Positions 24,269 to 30,736 of a stretch of DNA of 30,736 bases are shown here, piece by piece (the first letter of the stretch is position 1; the number at the start of each line of letters is the position of its first letter). The stretch is from JAAFHS01 sp043751715 (GTDB taxonomy: Bacteria > Pseudomonadota > Alphaproteobacteria > Rhodobacterales > Rhodobacteraceae): NCBI GenBank assembly GCA_043751715.1, contig JAYUZO010000094.1:1-30736 (forward strand), read 5' to 3'. The position numbers and the translations under genes were made by a program. The notes below the pieces were generated by a model. The model ran no database searches and had not been told where the DNA came from. It was given only the letters and a program-made list of their open reading frames with translations.

Positions 24269-25208
24269 CCAGTTTCCCAGGAACACGTCGTTGGACCAAG
24301 GCCCCCTGACCCCCGTGATGCACCGGCTGGTTTTCGTAACCGGCCCGTCTGGTGCGGGCCGCTCTACTGCCGTGCGCGCGTTTGAGGATATGGATTACGA
24401 GGTGATCGACAATCTGCCCCTGCGCCTTGTGCCGCGGCTGATTGATGGCACACCATCCGGGCGCCCCATCGCCCTTGGCCTTGATGTGCGCAACCGTGAT
24501 TTCAACGCCACCGCCCTGATTGAGCTGATCGACACTCTGACGCGCAACCCCGAAGTGGCGCTTGAGGTGCTGTATCTGGATTGCGCCGCATCCGAACTGA
24601 TCAAACGCTATTCCGAAACCCGCCGCCGCCACCCGCTCGCCCCCTATCAAACCCCGACCGAAGGCATCGCGCGCGAGATTGATCTGCTGATGCCGGTCCG
24701 CGTGCGGGCTGACCATCTGATTGATACATCCGATCTGTCCGTGCATGATCTGAAGGCCGAAATGGGGCGGATCTTTGGGCGTGACAGTGCAAGTGCGCTG
24801 GCCGTGTCATTGCAATCATTCAGCTACCGGCGCGGTCTGCCGCGTGGTGTGGACATGATCTTTGATTGCCGGTTCCTGAACAATCCGCATTGGGTCAAAG
24901 ACCTGCGCGCCATGGACGGGCGCGATGCGGCGGTCGAAGATTACATCCGCAAAGACCCGCGCTTTGCGGCATTTCACGACAAGGTGCGCGATCTGATCCT
25001 GTTTCTGCTTCCCGCGCATCTGGATGAAGGCAAGGCACATCTGGCCATCGGGTTTGGCTGTACCGGCGGGCAGCACCGGTCTGTGGCGATGGTTGAAATT
25101 CTGGGCGCAAGCCTGGTGGAGGCAGGATGGACGGTATCAAAACGCCACCGCGAACTGGAACGCCGTCTGGGCGAACCGGGCAGCGCACACGGGGTGGCCA
25201 GGCCGTGA
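24252..25208 (+). CDS. rapZ: RapZ-type P-loop nucleotide-binding protein
   Basis: This protein of up to 318 residues has the N-terminal Walker A VTGPSGAGRSTAVRAFEDM (31-38 core), VIDNLPLRL, the RRRHPLAP strand region, SFSYRRGLPRGVDMIFDCRFLNNP read in parts, and the C-terminal CTGGQHRSVAMVE box that binds RNA and metabolites in E. coli RapZ. In enterics it controls glmS through small RNAs; in alphaproteobacteria its partner RNA is not known. Starts at 24252, 24261 or 24318 are possible; the first overlaps hprK. The rapZ stop overlaps the EIIA GTG as GTGA. Confidence 0.95.
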   Translation: MVAMLDQFPRNTSLDQGPLTPVMHRLVFVTGPSGAGRSTAVRAFEDMDYEVIDNLPLRLVPRLIDGTPSGRPIALGLDVRNRDFNATALIELIDTLTRNPEVALEVLYLDCAASELIKRYSETRRRHPLAPYQTPTEGIAREIDLLMPVRVRADHLIDTSDLSVHDLKAEMGRIFGRDSASALAVSLQSFSYRRGLPRGVDMIFDCRFLNNPHWVKDLRAMDGRDAAVEDYIRKDPRFAAFHDKVRDLILFLLPAHLDEGKAHLAIGFGCTGGQHRSVAMVEILGASLVEAGWTVSKRHRELERRLGEPGSAHGVARP

Positions 25209-25600
25209 TCGGAATTGTGATTGTGGCCCATGGCGGGCTTGCGCGCGAATATCTGGCGGCGGTGGAACATGTCGTAGGGCCGCAAACGGGCATGCGCGCA
25301 ATCGCCATTGAAGATGATCATGACCGCAACGGCAAACAGGCCGAGATTTGTGCCGCGGCTGATGCCGTGGACAGCGGGCAGGGCGTGGTCGTGGTGACCG
25401 ATATGTTTGGCGGATCGCCATCGAACCTGTCACTGATGGCTTGTGCCGGGGCAAATCGGCGCATCATCTATGGGGCGAACCTGCCAATGCTGATCAAACT
25501 TGCCAAATCGCGTGACCGGACGGTACCCGATGCCGTGGCTGCGGCCCTGGATGCCGGTCGAAAGTATATCAACTGTCTGGATATGGGGCCCACCGGATGA
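25205..25600 (+). CDS. PTS mannose-type EIIA protein
   Basis: The 131-residue protein is a stand-alone EIIA(Man) domain. It starts with GTG overlapping the rapZ stop and has the phospho-acceptor His9 in IVIVAHGGLAREYL, then VVVVTDMFGGSPSNLSLM, the family's second conserved loop, and IYGANLPMLIKL. No EIIB or EIIC gene is adjacent, so it should act as a regulatory phosphoryl acceptor from HPr rather than in sugar uptake. It ends 13 bp before the HPr gene. Confidence 0.93.
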   Translation: MIGIVIVAHGGLAREYLAAVEHVVGPQTGMRAIAIEDDHDRNGKQAEICAAADAVDSGQGVVVVTDMFGGSPSNLSLMACAGANRRIIYGANLPMLIKLAKSRDRTVPDAVAAALDAGRKYINCLDMGPTG

Positions 25601-25613
25601 CACAGAGGCCTGC

Positions 25614-25889
25614 ATGACATCAACCTCCCGGACATTTCAGATCATCAACGAAAAGGGTCTGCACGCGCGTGCATCGGCCAAATTCGTCGAGGTGGTTGAG
25701 GCGCATGAAGGCCGCGCCGAGGTTAGCCGCGATGGCATGACAGTGTCGGGCGACAGCATCATGGGGCTTTTGATGTTGGCAGCCAGCCGTGGAACCTCTA
25801 TTGAGGTAACAACAAGCGGGGCTGATGCGACGGTTCTTGCCGATGCGTTGGGTGCGCTGGTTGCGAACCGCTTCGGTGAGGATTACTGA
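25614..25889 (+). CDS. HPr/NPr phosphocarrier protein
   Basis: The 91-residue protein carries phosphate from EI to EIIA. His17 in NEKGLHARASAKFVE is the phospho-His, and Ser48 in SGDSIMGLLMLAA is the HprK target site. AGAGG precedes the ATG at 25614. Enzyme I (ptsP/ptsI) is not in this window. It completes the hprK-rapZ-EIIA-HPr block, so the gene order alone shows a signalling PTS controlled by HPr Ser phosphorylation. Confidence 0.96.
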   Translation: MTSTSRTFQIINEKGLHARASAKFVEVVEAHEGRAEVSRDGMTVSGDSIMGLLMLAASRGTSIEVTTSGADATVLADALGALVANRFGEDY

Positions 25890-25917
25890 AGCGCGGTCAA
25901 ATGAAGGCAGGCGCTTG

Positions 25918-26799
25918 GTGACTGAACAGTCGCACATAAAGACCCCACAGGCGCACCGCGCCCATCCGGTAAACCGCGCCTATGACATGCGCAGGCTTTC
26001 GTATGCGGGCACGTTCAAGAACCCGTTCAAAGCCGGCAGCATTCGGCTGATCGAATGGCTGACGGCCAAGGTGCAGCTTCTTAGCCTGATCCGCAGTTTT
26101 GAAAAATCGGGCGCGCCGCATGGGCCGGCGTTCTGGCCCAAGGCGATCAGGCATATGGGCATCCGCATTGATACGCCCGAGGCCGAGATTGCCAATATCC
26201 CGAAAACCGGCCCGGTGGTGGTGGTGGCCAATCATCCGTCGGGGCTGGTAGATGGCATGGTGATGGCGGAACTGGTGTGCCGGGTGCGGCCGGATTTCAA
26301 GATCCTGACGCGGTCCCTGCTGACCGGCATCCCCGAGGTAGAGGAATTCATGATTCCGGTGCCGTTCCCGCATGAAGACAACGCGCGCGAACTGGGCCTG
26401 CAAATGCGCGATGAAACGATCCGCCACCTCAAGGCAGGGGGGGTGATCATCATTTTCCCTGCAGGCAAGGTCGCGATGAGCGAGGGCTGGTGGGGCAAGG
26501 CCATTGAGGCGGAATGGAACGTGTTCACGCATAAAATCGTGCGATCCACCGGCGCAACCATCGTGCCGATCTACTTTCCGGGGCAGAACTCACGTGCATT
26601 TCTGATTGCCAACCGGATCAGTGATACGCTGCGGCAGGGCCTGCTGTTGCGTGAAATCAAGCGGGCACTGTTCAAACCGCAGCGGCCCTATGTCGGCAAG
26701 GCCATTTCGGCCGATGTGCTGAAAGACTGGGAAGGCAACCCGCGCGGCTTTCTGGCGTGGCTACGGCAGCATACGCTGGAGTTGGGGCGCCAAGCATAG
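25918..26799 (+). CDS. LPLAT-superfamily acyltransferase
   Basis: This 293-residue protein is likely a membrane-associated acyltransferase that acylates a lysolipid or glycerol-phosphate-type acceptor. The active-site block is VVVVANHPSGLVDGMVMAE, where His and Asp are five residues apart (HPSGLVD), as in the hemolysin/OlsA-like subgroup, rather than the four of PlsC. FKILTRSLLTGIPEVEEF and IIIFPAGKVAMSEGWWG are the second and third motifs, and TIVPIYFPGQNSRAFLI is the fourth. The GTG at 25918 is chosen because AAGGCAGG precedes it at a good distance. It starts 28 bp after HPr and may share its transcript. The acceptor is not known. Confidence 0.83.
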   Translation: MTEQSHIKTPQAHRAHPVNRAYDMRRLSYAGTFKNPFKAGSIRLIEWLTAKVQLLSLIRSFEKSGAPHGPAFWPKAIRHMGIRIDTPEAEIANIPKTGPVVVVANHPSGLVDGMVMAELVCRVRPDFKILTRSLLTGIPEVEEFMIPVPFPHEDNARELGLQMRDETIRHLKAGGVIIIFPAGKVAMSEGWWGKAIEAEWNVFTHKIVRSTGATIVPIYFPGQNSRAFLIANRISDTLRQGLLLREIKRALFKPQRPYVGKAISADVLKDWEGNPRGFLAWLRQHTLELGRQA

Positions 26800-26811
26800 C
26801 AAAGGTCTTTG

Positions 26812-27033
26812 ATGGAAAGCGATGCAATGACTTATGAGGAGTGTCTGCGTGGCACATTCCTTGATCCCGAAAGTTGGCTCATCGTCATCGTTGGATTGGC
26901 CTTGGCGCTTGTGCTCAGAAGGTTGTCATTGCCGCGCCTCGCCGGTGCCTTGGCGTTCGTGTCTCTCCTGTGCGGCGCGGCATGGTCATACATTGGGTAC
27001 GAGTTGAATTGCATAGAGCTTTTCGAGGGTTAA
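26812..27033 (+). CDS. Small two-helix membrane protein, unknown
   Basis: The 73-residue reading starts MESDAMTYEECLRG after AAAGG, with an alternative ATG at 26827. It has two likely membrane helices (WLIVIVGLALALVL and LAGALAFVSLLCGAAW) separated by a basic loop RRLSLPR. Two Cys lie at the ends (EECLRG and NCIELF). I do not recognise a family. It lies 12 bp behind the acyltransferase gene, which suggests co-transcription. Confidence 0.5.
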   Translation: MESDAMTYEECLRGTFLDPESWLIVIVGLALALVLRRLSLPRLAGALAFVSLLCGAAWSYIGYELNCIELFEG

Positions 27034-27067
27034 CACCCTTGAGGGGCGCGGACTCTGGTTTGCCCGT

Positions 27068-27262
27068 TCACTGCACCGGCACCCCATCCTGATAGGCACA
27101 AAAGCCAATGTGTTCTGGTAACCAGCCTGTCCACTTCGACATACCACCTAAACAGCGTATCGGCGTGTGATTCGCCGGGCCTGCGTCAACATGGTTAACC
27201 CAGCACCCGCACCGTTTTTGTCTGGGCCAAAACCAGACAGTTTCCATATCAAAGCCATACAA
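27068..27262 (-). CDS. Possible small protein in the gap before hbd
   Basis: The interval 27034-27318 has no clear gene. The only candidate is this 64-residue reading MYGFDMETVWFWPRQKRCGC..., with GAGAAG eight bases before its ATG and an AT-rich stretch upstream (TTAATCAGCCCGGTTAATGA) that could hold a promoter. It is rich in Trp and Cys and matches nothing I know. It may equally be non-coding or the rest of a lost gene. Confidence 0.3.
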   Translation of the reverse strand: MYGFDMETVWFWPRQKRCGCWVNHVDAGPANHTPIRCLGGMSKWTGWLPEHIGFCAYQDGVPVQ

Positions 27263-27318
27263 TTAACTTCTCATTAACCGGGCTGATTAACACAGCGTTC
27301 GCAACGGGTTAGCGGCCC

Positions 27319-28194
27319 CTACCGCGTCGGCACCGGCACCTCGCCGCGATAGTCGTAAAACCCCCGCTGCGTCTTGCGGCCCAACCACCCGGCCTCGACA
27401 TATTTCGTCAGCAACGGGCAGGGGCGGTATTTGGTATCGGCCAGCCCGTCATGCAGCACGTTCATGATTGCCAGACAGGTATCCAGCCCGATGAAATCGG
27501 CCAGTTCCAGCGGCCCCATCGGATGATTGGCCCCCAGTTTCAGCGATTCGTCGATGCTTTTGACTGACCCCACGCCTTCATACAGCGTATAAACCGCCTC
27601 ATTGATCATCGGCATCAGGATACGGTTGACGATAAACGCTGGAAAATCTTCCGAACTGGAGGCCGTTTTCCCCAACCGTTCCACCACCGCGAGACAGCTG
27701 TCGAACGTCTCTTTGTCGGTCGCAATACCGCGGATCAATTCAACCAACTGCATCACCGGCACAGGATTCATGAAATGAAACCCCATGAATTTTTCTGGCC
27801 TGTCGGTCCGGCTGGCCAGCCGGGTGATCGAAATAGAGGATGTGTTTGATGTCAGAATCGTGCCTGTCTTCAGATGCGGGGCCAGATCTTCAAAAATAGC
27901 CTGTTTCACGGTTTCCCGTTCGGTTGCTGCTTCTATGATCAGGTCGCATTGCCCCAAATCTGCCAAGTTTAGTGTGGTCTTGATATGCGACAGTGCCTTC
28001 GCCTTTGCTTCTGCCGTGACCTTGCCGCGCGATACTTGCCGTTCGATATTGCGGTCAATCAACGCAACGGCGCGTGTCAGCCCCTCAGCCGAAATATCTG
28101 TCATCAAAATGTCAAAACCCGCCAGCGCGAACACATGTGCTATGCCGCTGCCCATCTGCCCGGCCCCGACGACGCCCACATGCTGAATGTCCAT
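27319..28194 (-). CDS. hbd: 3-hydroxybutyryl-CoA dehydrogenase
   Basis: This 291-residue cytosolic enzyme oxidises (S)-3-hydroxybutyryl-CoA to acetoacetyl-CoA with NAD, or runs the reverse. The Rossmann fold opens MDIQHVGVVGAGQMGSGIAH (GxGxxG at 10-15). ILTSNTSSISITRLA and FMGFHFMNPVPVMQLVE hold the catalytic Ser/His (His140), and FIVNRILMPMINEA, GANHPMGPLELADFIGLD and GRKTQRGFYDY mark the C-terminal domain. GGAG lies seven bases before the ATG. It is transcribed on the same strand as etfBA but separated from it by the plus-strand DUF6473 gene. Confidence 0.95.
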   Translation of the reverse strand: MDIQHVGVVGAGQMGSGIAHVFALAGFDILMTDISAEGLTRAVALIDRNIERQVSRGKVTAEAKAKALSHIKTTLNLADLGQCDLIIEAATERETVKQAIFEDLAPHLKTGTILTSNTSSISITRLASRTDRPEKFMGFHFMNPVPVMQLVELIRGIATDKETFDSCLAVVERLGKTASSSEDFPAFIVNRILMPMINEAVYTLYEGVGSVKSIDESLKLGANHPMGPLELADFIGLDTCLAIMNVLHDGLADTKYRPCPLLTKYVEAGWLGRKTQRGFYDYRGEVPVPTR

Positions 28195-28360
28195 CGCGCG
28201 TCTCCTATCGTTGCAACCGCTGCAAACCATAAGCGCCGCGTGGGGCAGGGCGCAAGGGCATCCCTTTCTCTAAAGTTCGTCGTAAATTTGCTCCTTAGCC
28301 TTTTGGCAAGGAAATGCCGTCACCTTAGATCTTGGGTGTAGATAGATATGGGTGGGTCTC

Positions 28361-29191
28361 ATGGCTTTTGCTTTTCAAGGCGCTGCGGCGCTTGACTATT
28401 CGGTATGCCGTTACGGCAACTCAAAGGTACAGTTTCGCGGCCCGCGCTGCGATTTATCGGAGCAATATGTCGCCTGTCTGGGCGGCACTGAAACCTTTGG
28501 GAAATTCGTGCCCGATCCCTATCCGGCCCTTGTGCAGGGCAGGTTGGGCGTAGCTATGGCCAATCTTGGCTGCGTCAATGCAGGGATAGACGTATTCCTG
28601 AACGAACCCGCCATTGCCGATGTGGCGGCTGGTGCAAAGGTAACCGTGCTGCAAATTTTGGGCGCGCAGAACCTGTCAAACCGCTATTACACGGTGCATC
28701 CGCGCCGCAATGACCGGGTCGTTCATGCGGCTCCCGGCCTCAAGGCACTTTACCGCGACATCGACTTTACCGAATTCCACTTCACCCGGCATCTGCTGGG
28801 CGCACTTGCCCGCAAATCGCCGGAACGCTTTGAAGTGGTTGCCGAAGAATTGCGCACGGCATGGATTTCGCGGATGAAATTGCTGCTGGCCCGGCTGTCC
28901 AGTAATACGCTGCTGCTGTGGGTCGCCAACCATGCCCCAGCACCCCGCCGCCAAACAAACCTGCTGTTGCAGAACGATCCGTTGCTGGTTGATACTGAAA
29001 TGTTGGCCACCATCCGGCCCTACGCGACGGATTACCTACAGGTGGTAGGCTCTCCTATGGCGCAATTAAACGGCCTGCGCGGCATGGCCTTTGCTGAATT
29101 CGACCGCCCCGCCGCAGCCGAAGTTCTGGGTCCCGGAGTGCACCATGAGGTTGCGCAATCCCTTGCCCCAGTTCTGCGCGCGATGATGTAA
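28361..29191 (+). CDS. DUF6473-family protein
   Basis: The 276-residue protein fits a family frequent in Rhodobacterales: YSVCRYGNSKVQFRGPRCDL at the N-terminus, CLGGTETFGKFVPDPYPALV, and MANLGCVNAGIDVFLNEPAI, followed by a central NLSNRYYTVHPRRNDR and a C-terminal helical part. The spacing of LGGTETFG and NLGCVNAG resembles blocks I and II of SGNH hydrolases, but the catalytic Ser is not in place, so enzymatic activity is doubtful. Function is unknown. ATG 28361 is used; a GTG nine bases upstream is possible. A strong terminator follows at once. Confidence 0.75.
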   Translation: MAFAFQGAAALDYSVCRYGNSKVQFRGPRCDLSEQYVACLGGTETFGKFVPDPYPALVQGRLGVAMANLGCVNAGIDVFLNEPAIADVAAGAKVTVLQILGAQNLSNRYYTVHPRRNDRVVHAAPGLKALYRDIDFTEFHFTRHLLGALARKSPERFEVVAEELRTAWISRMKLLLARLSSNTLLLWVANHAPAPRRQTNLLLQNDPLLVDTEMLATIRPYATDYLQVVGSPMAQLNGLRGMAFAEFDRPAAAEVLGPGVHHEVAQSLAPVLRAMM

Positions 29192-29194
29192 CAC

Positions 29195-29227
29195 AAAAGG
29201 GGCGCATTCGATGACGCGCCCCTTTTT
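29195..29227. terminator. Bidirectional rho-independent terminator
   Basis: AAAAGGGGCGC (29195-29205) and GCGCCCCTTTT (29216-29226) form a perfect 11-bp stem with a 10-nt loop; T-runs are present at the 3' side on both strands. It lies between the convergent DUF6473 and etfA genes and should stop both. Confidence 0.93.
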
Positions 29228-29262
29228 CGATCCATTCCGTAGGGGGTCGTGCTTGCAAGTAC

Positions 29263-30189
29263 TTACAACTTTTCGATCAGCTCCGGCACGGCAGTGAACA
29301 AATCTGCCACCAAACCGTAATCAGCCACTTGGAAAATCGGCGCGTCTTCATCCTTGTTGATGGCGACGATCACTTTGCTGTCCTTCATGCCGGCCAAATG
29401 CTGGATCGCACCGGAAATGCCGATCGCGACATAGAGGTCAGGTGCAACCACCTTGCCGGTCTGCCCGACTTGCCAGTCGTTCGGCGCATAGCCAGAGTCC
29501 ACTGCCGCGCGCGATGCACCAACAGCCGCATTCAGCTTATCCGCCAGCTTCTCGATCAGGACAAAATCGGCCAGCGATCCCACGCCCCGCCCGCCCGACA
29601 CTACGATGCCTGCCGATGTCAGTTCAGGCCTGTCAGACGATGCAACCTTATCTTCAACCCAAGCAGACAGGCTGCCATCGGCCGCCGTGGAAATCTTTTC
29701 CACCGGGGCCGCATTGCCTTTGCCTGCCGCATCAAACGTAGCAGTCCGTATCGTCATCACCTTTTTCACGTCTGATGATTTTACCGTCTGTATCGCGTTT
29801 CCCGCATAGATCGGGCGATCAAACGTGTCTGCGTCAATCACCGCCAACACTTCGGATATCACCATCACATCCAGCATCGCCGCCACACGCGGCAGCACCG
29901 ATTTCGAAAACGCGCCCGATGGTGCCACGATATGGCTGTAATCGCCCGCAAGTGATTGGATCAGCGCCGCCGTAGGTTCGGACATGGCATGGCAATAGGC
30001 GTGATCTTCGGCGAATATAACCTTTGCCACTCCCGCCAGCGTTGCCGCCTCGGCGGCGGCAGTATCACCACCCGTGCCCGCCACCAGCACTGTCACCGGG
30101 CCAAGCGATTTTACCGCCGTCAGGGTTTTTGCAACTTGATCCGTCGCCAACGCCCCGTCAATTACATCAGCAAGAAGAAGAACAGCCAT
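29263..30189 (-). CDS. etfA: Electron transfer flavoprotein alpha subunit
   Basis: This 308-residue subunit binds FAD and accepts electrons from acyl-CoA dehydrogenases, passing them to ETF-ubiquinone oxidoreductase. The C-terminal FAD domain has VVSGGRGVGS, GASRAAVDSGYAPNDWQVGQ, GKVVAPDLYVAIGISGAIQH and VAINKDEDAPIFQVADYGLV, which are the standard flavin contacts. The N-terminal part (MAVLLLADVIDG, HIVAPSGAFSKSVLPRVA) is also typical. Its ATG overlaps the etfB stop by one base (TGATG), so the subunits are translationally coupled. Confidence 0.98.
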   Translation of the reverse strand: MAVLLLADVIDGALATDQVAKTLTAVKSLGPVTVLVAGTGGDTAAAEAATLAGVAKVIFAEDHAYCHAMSEPTAALIQSLAGDYSHIVAPSGAFSKSVLPRVAAMLDVMVISEVLAVIDADTFDRPIYAGNAIQTVKSSDVKKVMTIRTATFDAAGKGNAAPVEKISTAADGSLSAWVEDKVASSDRPELTSAGIVVSGGRGVGSLADFVLIEKLADKLNAAVGASRAAVDSGYAPNDWQVGQTGKVVAPDLYVAIGISGAIQHLAGMKDSKVIVAINKDEDAPIFQVADYGLVADLFTAVPELIEKL

Positions 30190-30736
30190 CAGATCACCCC
30201 TGCTTCGTCTTTAAGTTTCGCAATCAATTCCGCAACCGACGCCACCTTGACACCCGCCTTGCGGCCCGCAGGTTCCACCGTTTTCACAATCACCAAACGC
30301 GGCGTCACATCGACCCCGTAATCGACGGGCGTCTTCATCGCCATCGGCTTGGCTTTCGCCTTCATGATATTGGGCAGGCTCGCATAGCGCGGCTCATTCA
30401 GGCGCAGATCAACCGTCACAATCGTCGGCATCTTCACCTTAATGGTCTGCAAACCGCCGTCCACTTCCCGCGTCACAACTGCATGATCGCCCTCTACCGA
30501 CAGTTCACTGGCAAAGGTCGCTTGGCTCCAGCCCAGCAGCGCCGACAGCATCTGCCCCGTCGCATTCATATCGTTATCAATGGCTTGCTTACCACACAGC
30601 ACAATGCCGGGTGCCTCTTCGCGCACCACAGCCGCCAACAACTTGGCCACCGTCAAGGGTTCAACATCCACATGCACGTCCGACACAGCTTCGATCAAAA
30701 TCGCGCGGTCGGCCCCCATCGCCAGCGCCGTGCGCA
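30189..30736 (-). CDS. etfB: Electron transfer flavoprotein beta subunit, C-terminal part
   Basis: About 182 residues are visible, starting at RTALAMGADRAILIE; the first ~70 of about 252 residues lie beyond the window. AGIVLCGKQAID-type sequence (PGIVLCGKQAIDNDMNATGQ) marks the AMP-binding region, and VDLRLNEPRYASLPNIMKAK is the EtfB signature. It partners EtfA and lies directly upstream in the same operon. Confidence 0.97.
   Translation of the reverse strand, partial: RTALAMGADRAILIEAVSDVHVDVEPLTVAKLLAAVVREEAPGIVLCGKQAIDNDMNATGQMLSALLGWSQATFASELSVEGDHAVVTREVDGGLQTIKVKMPTIVTVDLRLNEPRYASLPNIMKAKAKPMAMKTPVDYGVDVTPRLVIVKTVEPAGRKAGVKVASVAELIAKLKDEAGVI

Noticed and set aside
25205..25889. Full sugar-transport PTS operon
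   Set aside because: Only EIIA(Man) and HPr are present, with no EIIB, EIIC or EIID, so a signalling role is the better reading.

Overview
The window is GC-rich chromosomal DNA from an alphaproteobacterium, most probably of the Rhodobacterales (Roseobacter group). The evidence is gene order and protein families: pckA divergent from chvI-chvG-hprK-rapZ-EIIA(Man)-HPr, a groESL operon behind a perfect CIRCE operator, a TlpA-type thioredoxin back to back with argH, a long acyl-CoA dehydrogenase of the methylsuccinyl-CoA dehydrogenase type, and an etfB-etfA/DUF6473/3-hydroxybutyryl-CoA dehydrogenase cluster. No rRNA, tRNA, CRISPR array, prophage or insertion sequence was recognised. Species cannot be named from the sequence alone.

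Layout. 1-2.5 kb: 5' part of argH (cut by the window edge inside its signature motif), tlpA, and an exported TraB/GumN protein. 2.6-4.7 kb: HrcA/CIRCE-controlled groES-groEL with a strong terminator. 4.8-7.4 kb: an HNH endonuclease with a possible base-reading N-terminal domain, then an animal-type heme peroxidase. 7.5-13.7 kb: ordinary accessory and housekeeping genes (exported unknown, EamA permease, GNAT plus NUDIX pair, lipase-like hydrolase, recO, a flavodoxin-fold quinone reductase, an MFS permease). 13.7-14.3 kb: a decayed NAD-dependent epimerase beside a palindromic repeat. 14.3-17.5 kb: probable methylsuccinyl-CoA dehydrogenase, a DUF3859-like exported protein and a TauE/SafE permease. 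17.6-19.4 kb: a degraded type VI secretion-style module, consisting of a Tdi1-like (GAD-like/DUF1851) immunity gene split by a frameshift and a Tle1-like (DUF2235) phospholipase remnant. 19.4-25.9 kb: central carbon regulation. 25.9-30.7 kb: an acyltransferase, a small membrane protein, 3-hydroxybutyryl-CoA dehydrogenase, DUF6473 and etfAB.

How the genes work together. ChvG/ChvI is a two-component system linked to pckA (gluconeogenesis) and to the truncated nitrogen/carbon-type PTS (HprK, EIIA, HPr, RapZ), so one block can couple envelope and nutrient sensing to the PEP node. The acyl-CoA dehydrogenase needs ETF as electron acceptor, and etfAB lies in the same window with a hydroxyacyl-CoA dehydrogenase; this fits acetyl-CoA/ethylmalonyl-CoA or polyhydroxybutyrate metabolism.

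Most notable points: the frameshifted immunity gene has a perfect X XXY YYZ slippery heptamer in the right frame exactly where the reading frame changes; a 13-codon mini-ORF joins chvG to hprK through ATGA and TAATG overlaps; overlapping, mutually exclusive inverted repeats and a tandem operator-like motif sit between pckA and chvI; and a GGATGGGCA/TGCCCATCC palindrome family recurs at non-coding sites. I did not find a convincing wholly new multi-gene system; the T6SS-type module and the pckA-chvI control region are the best places to look.
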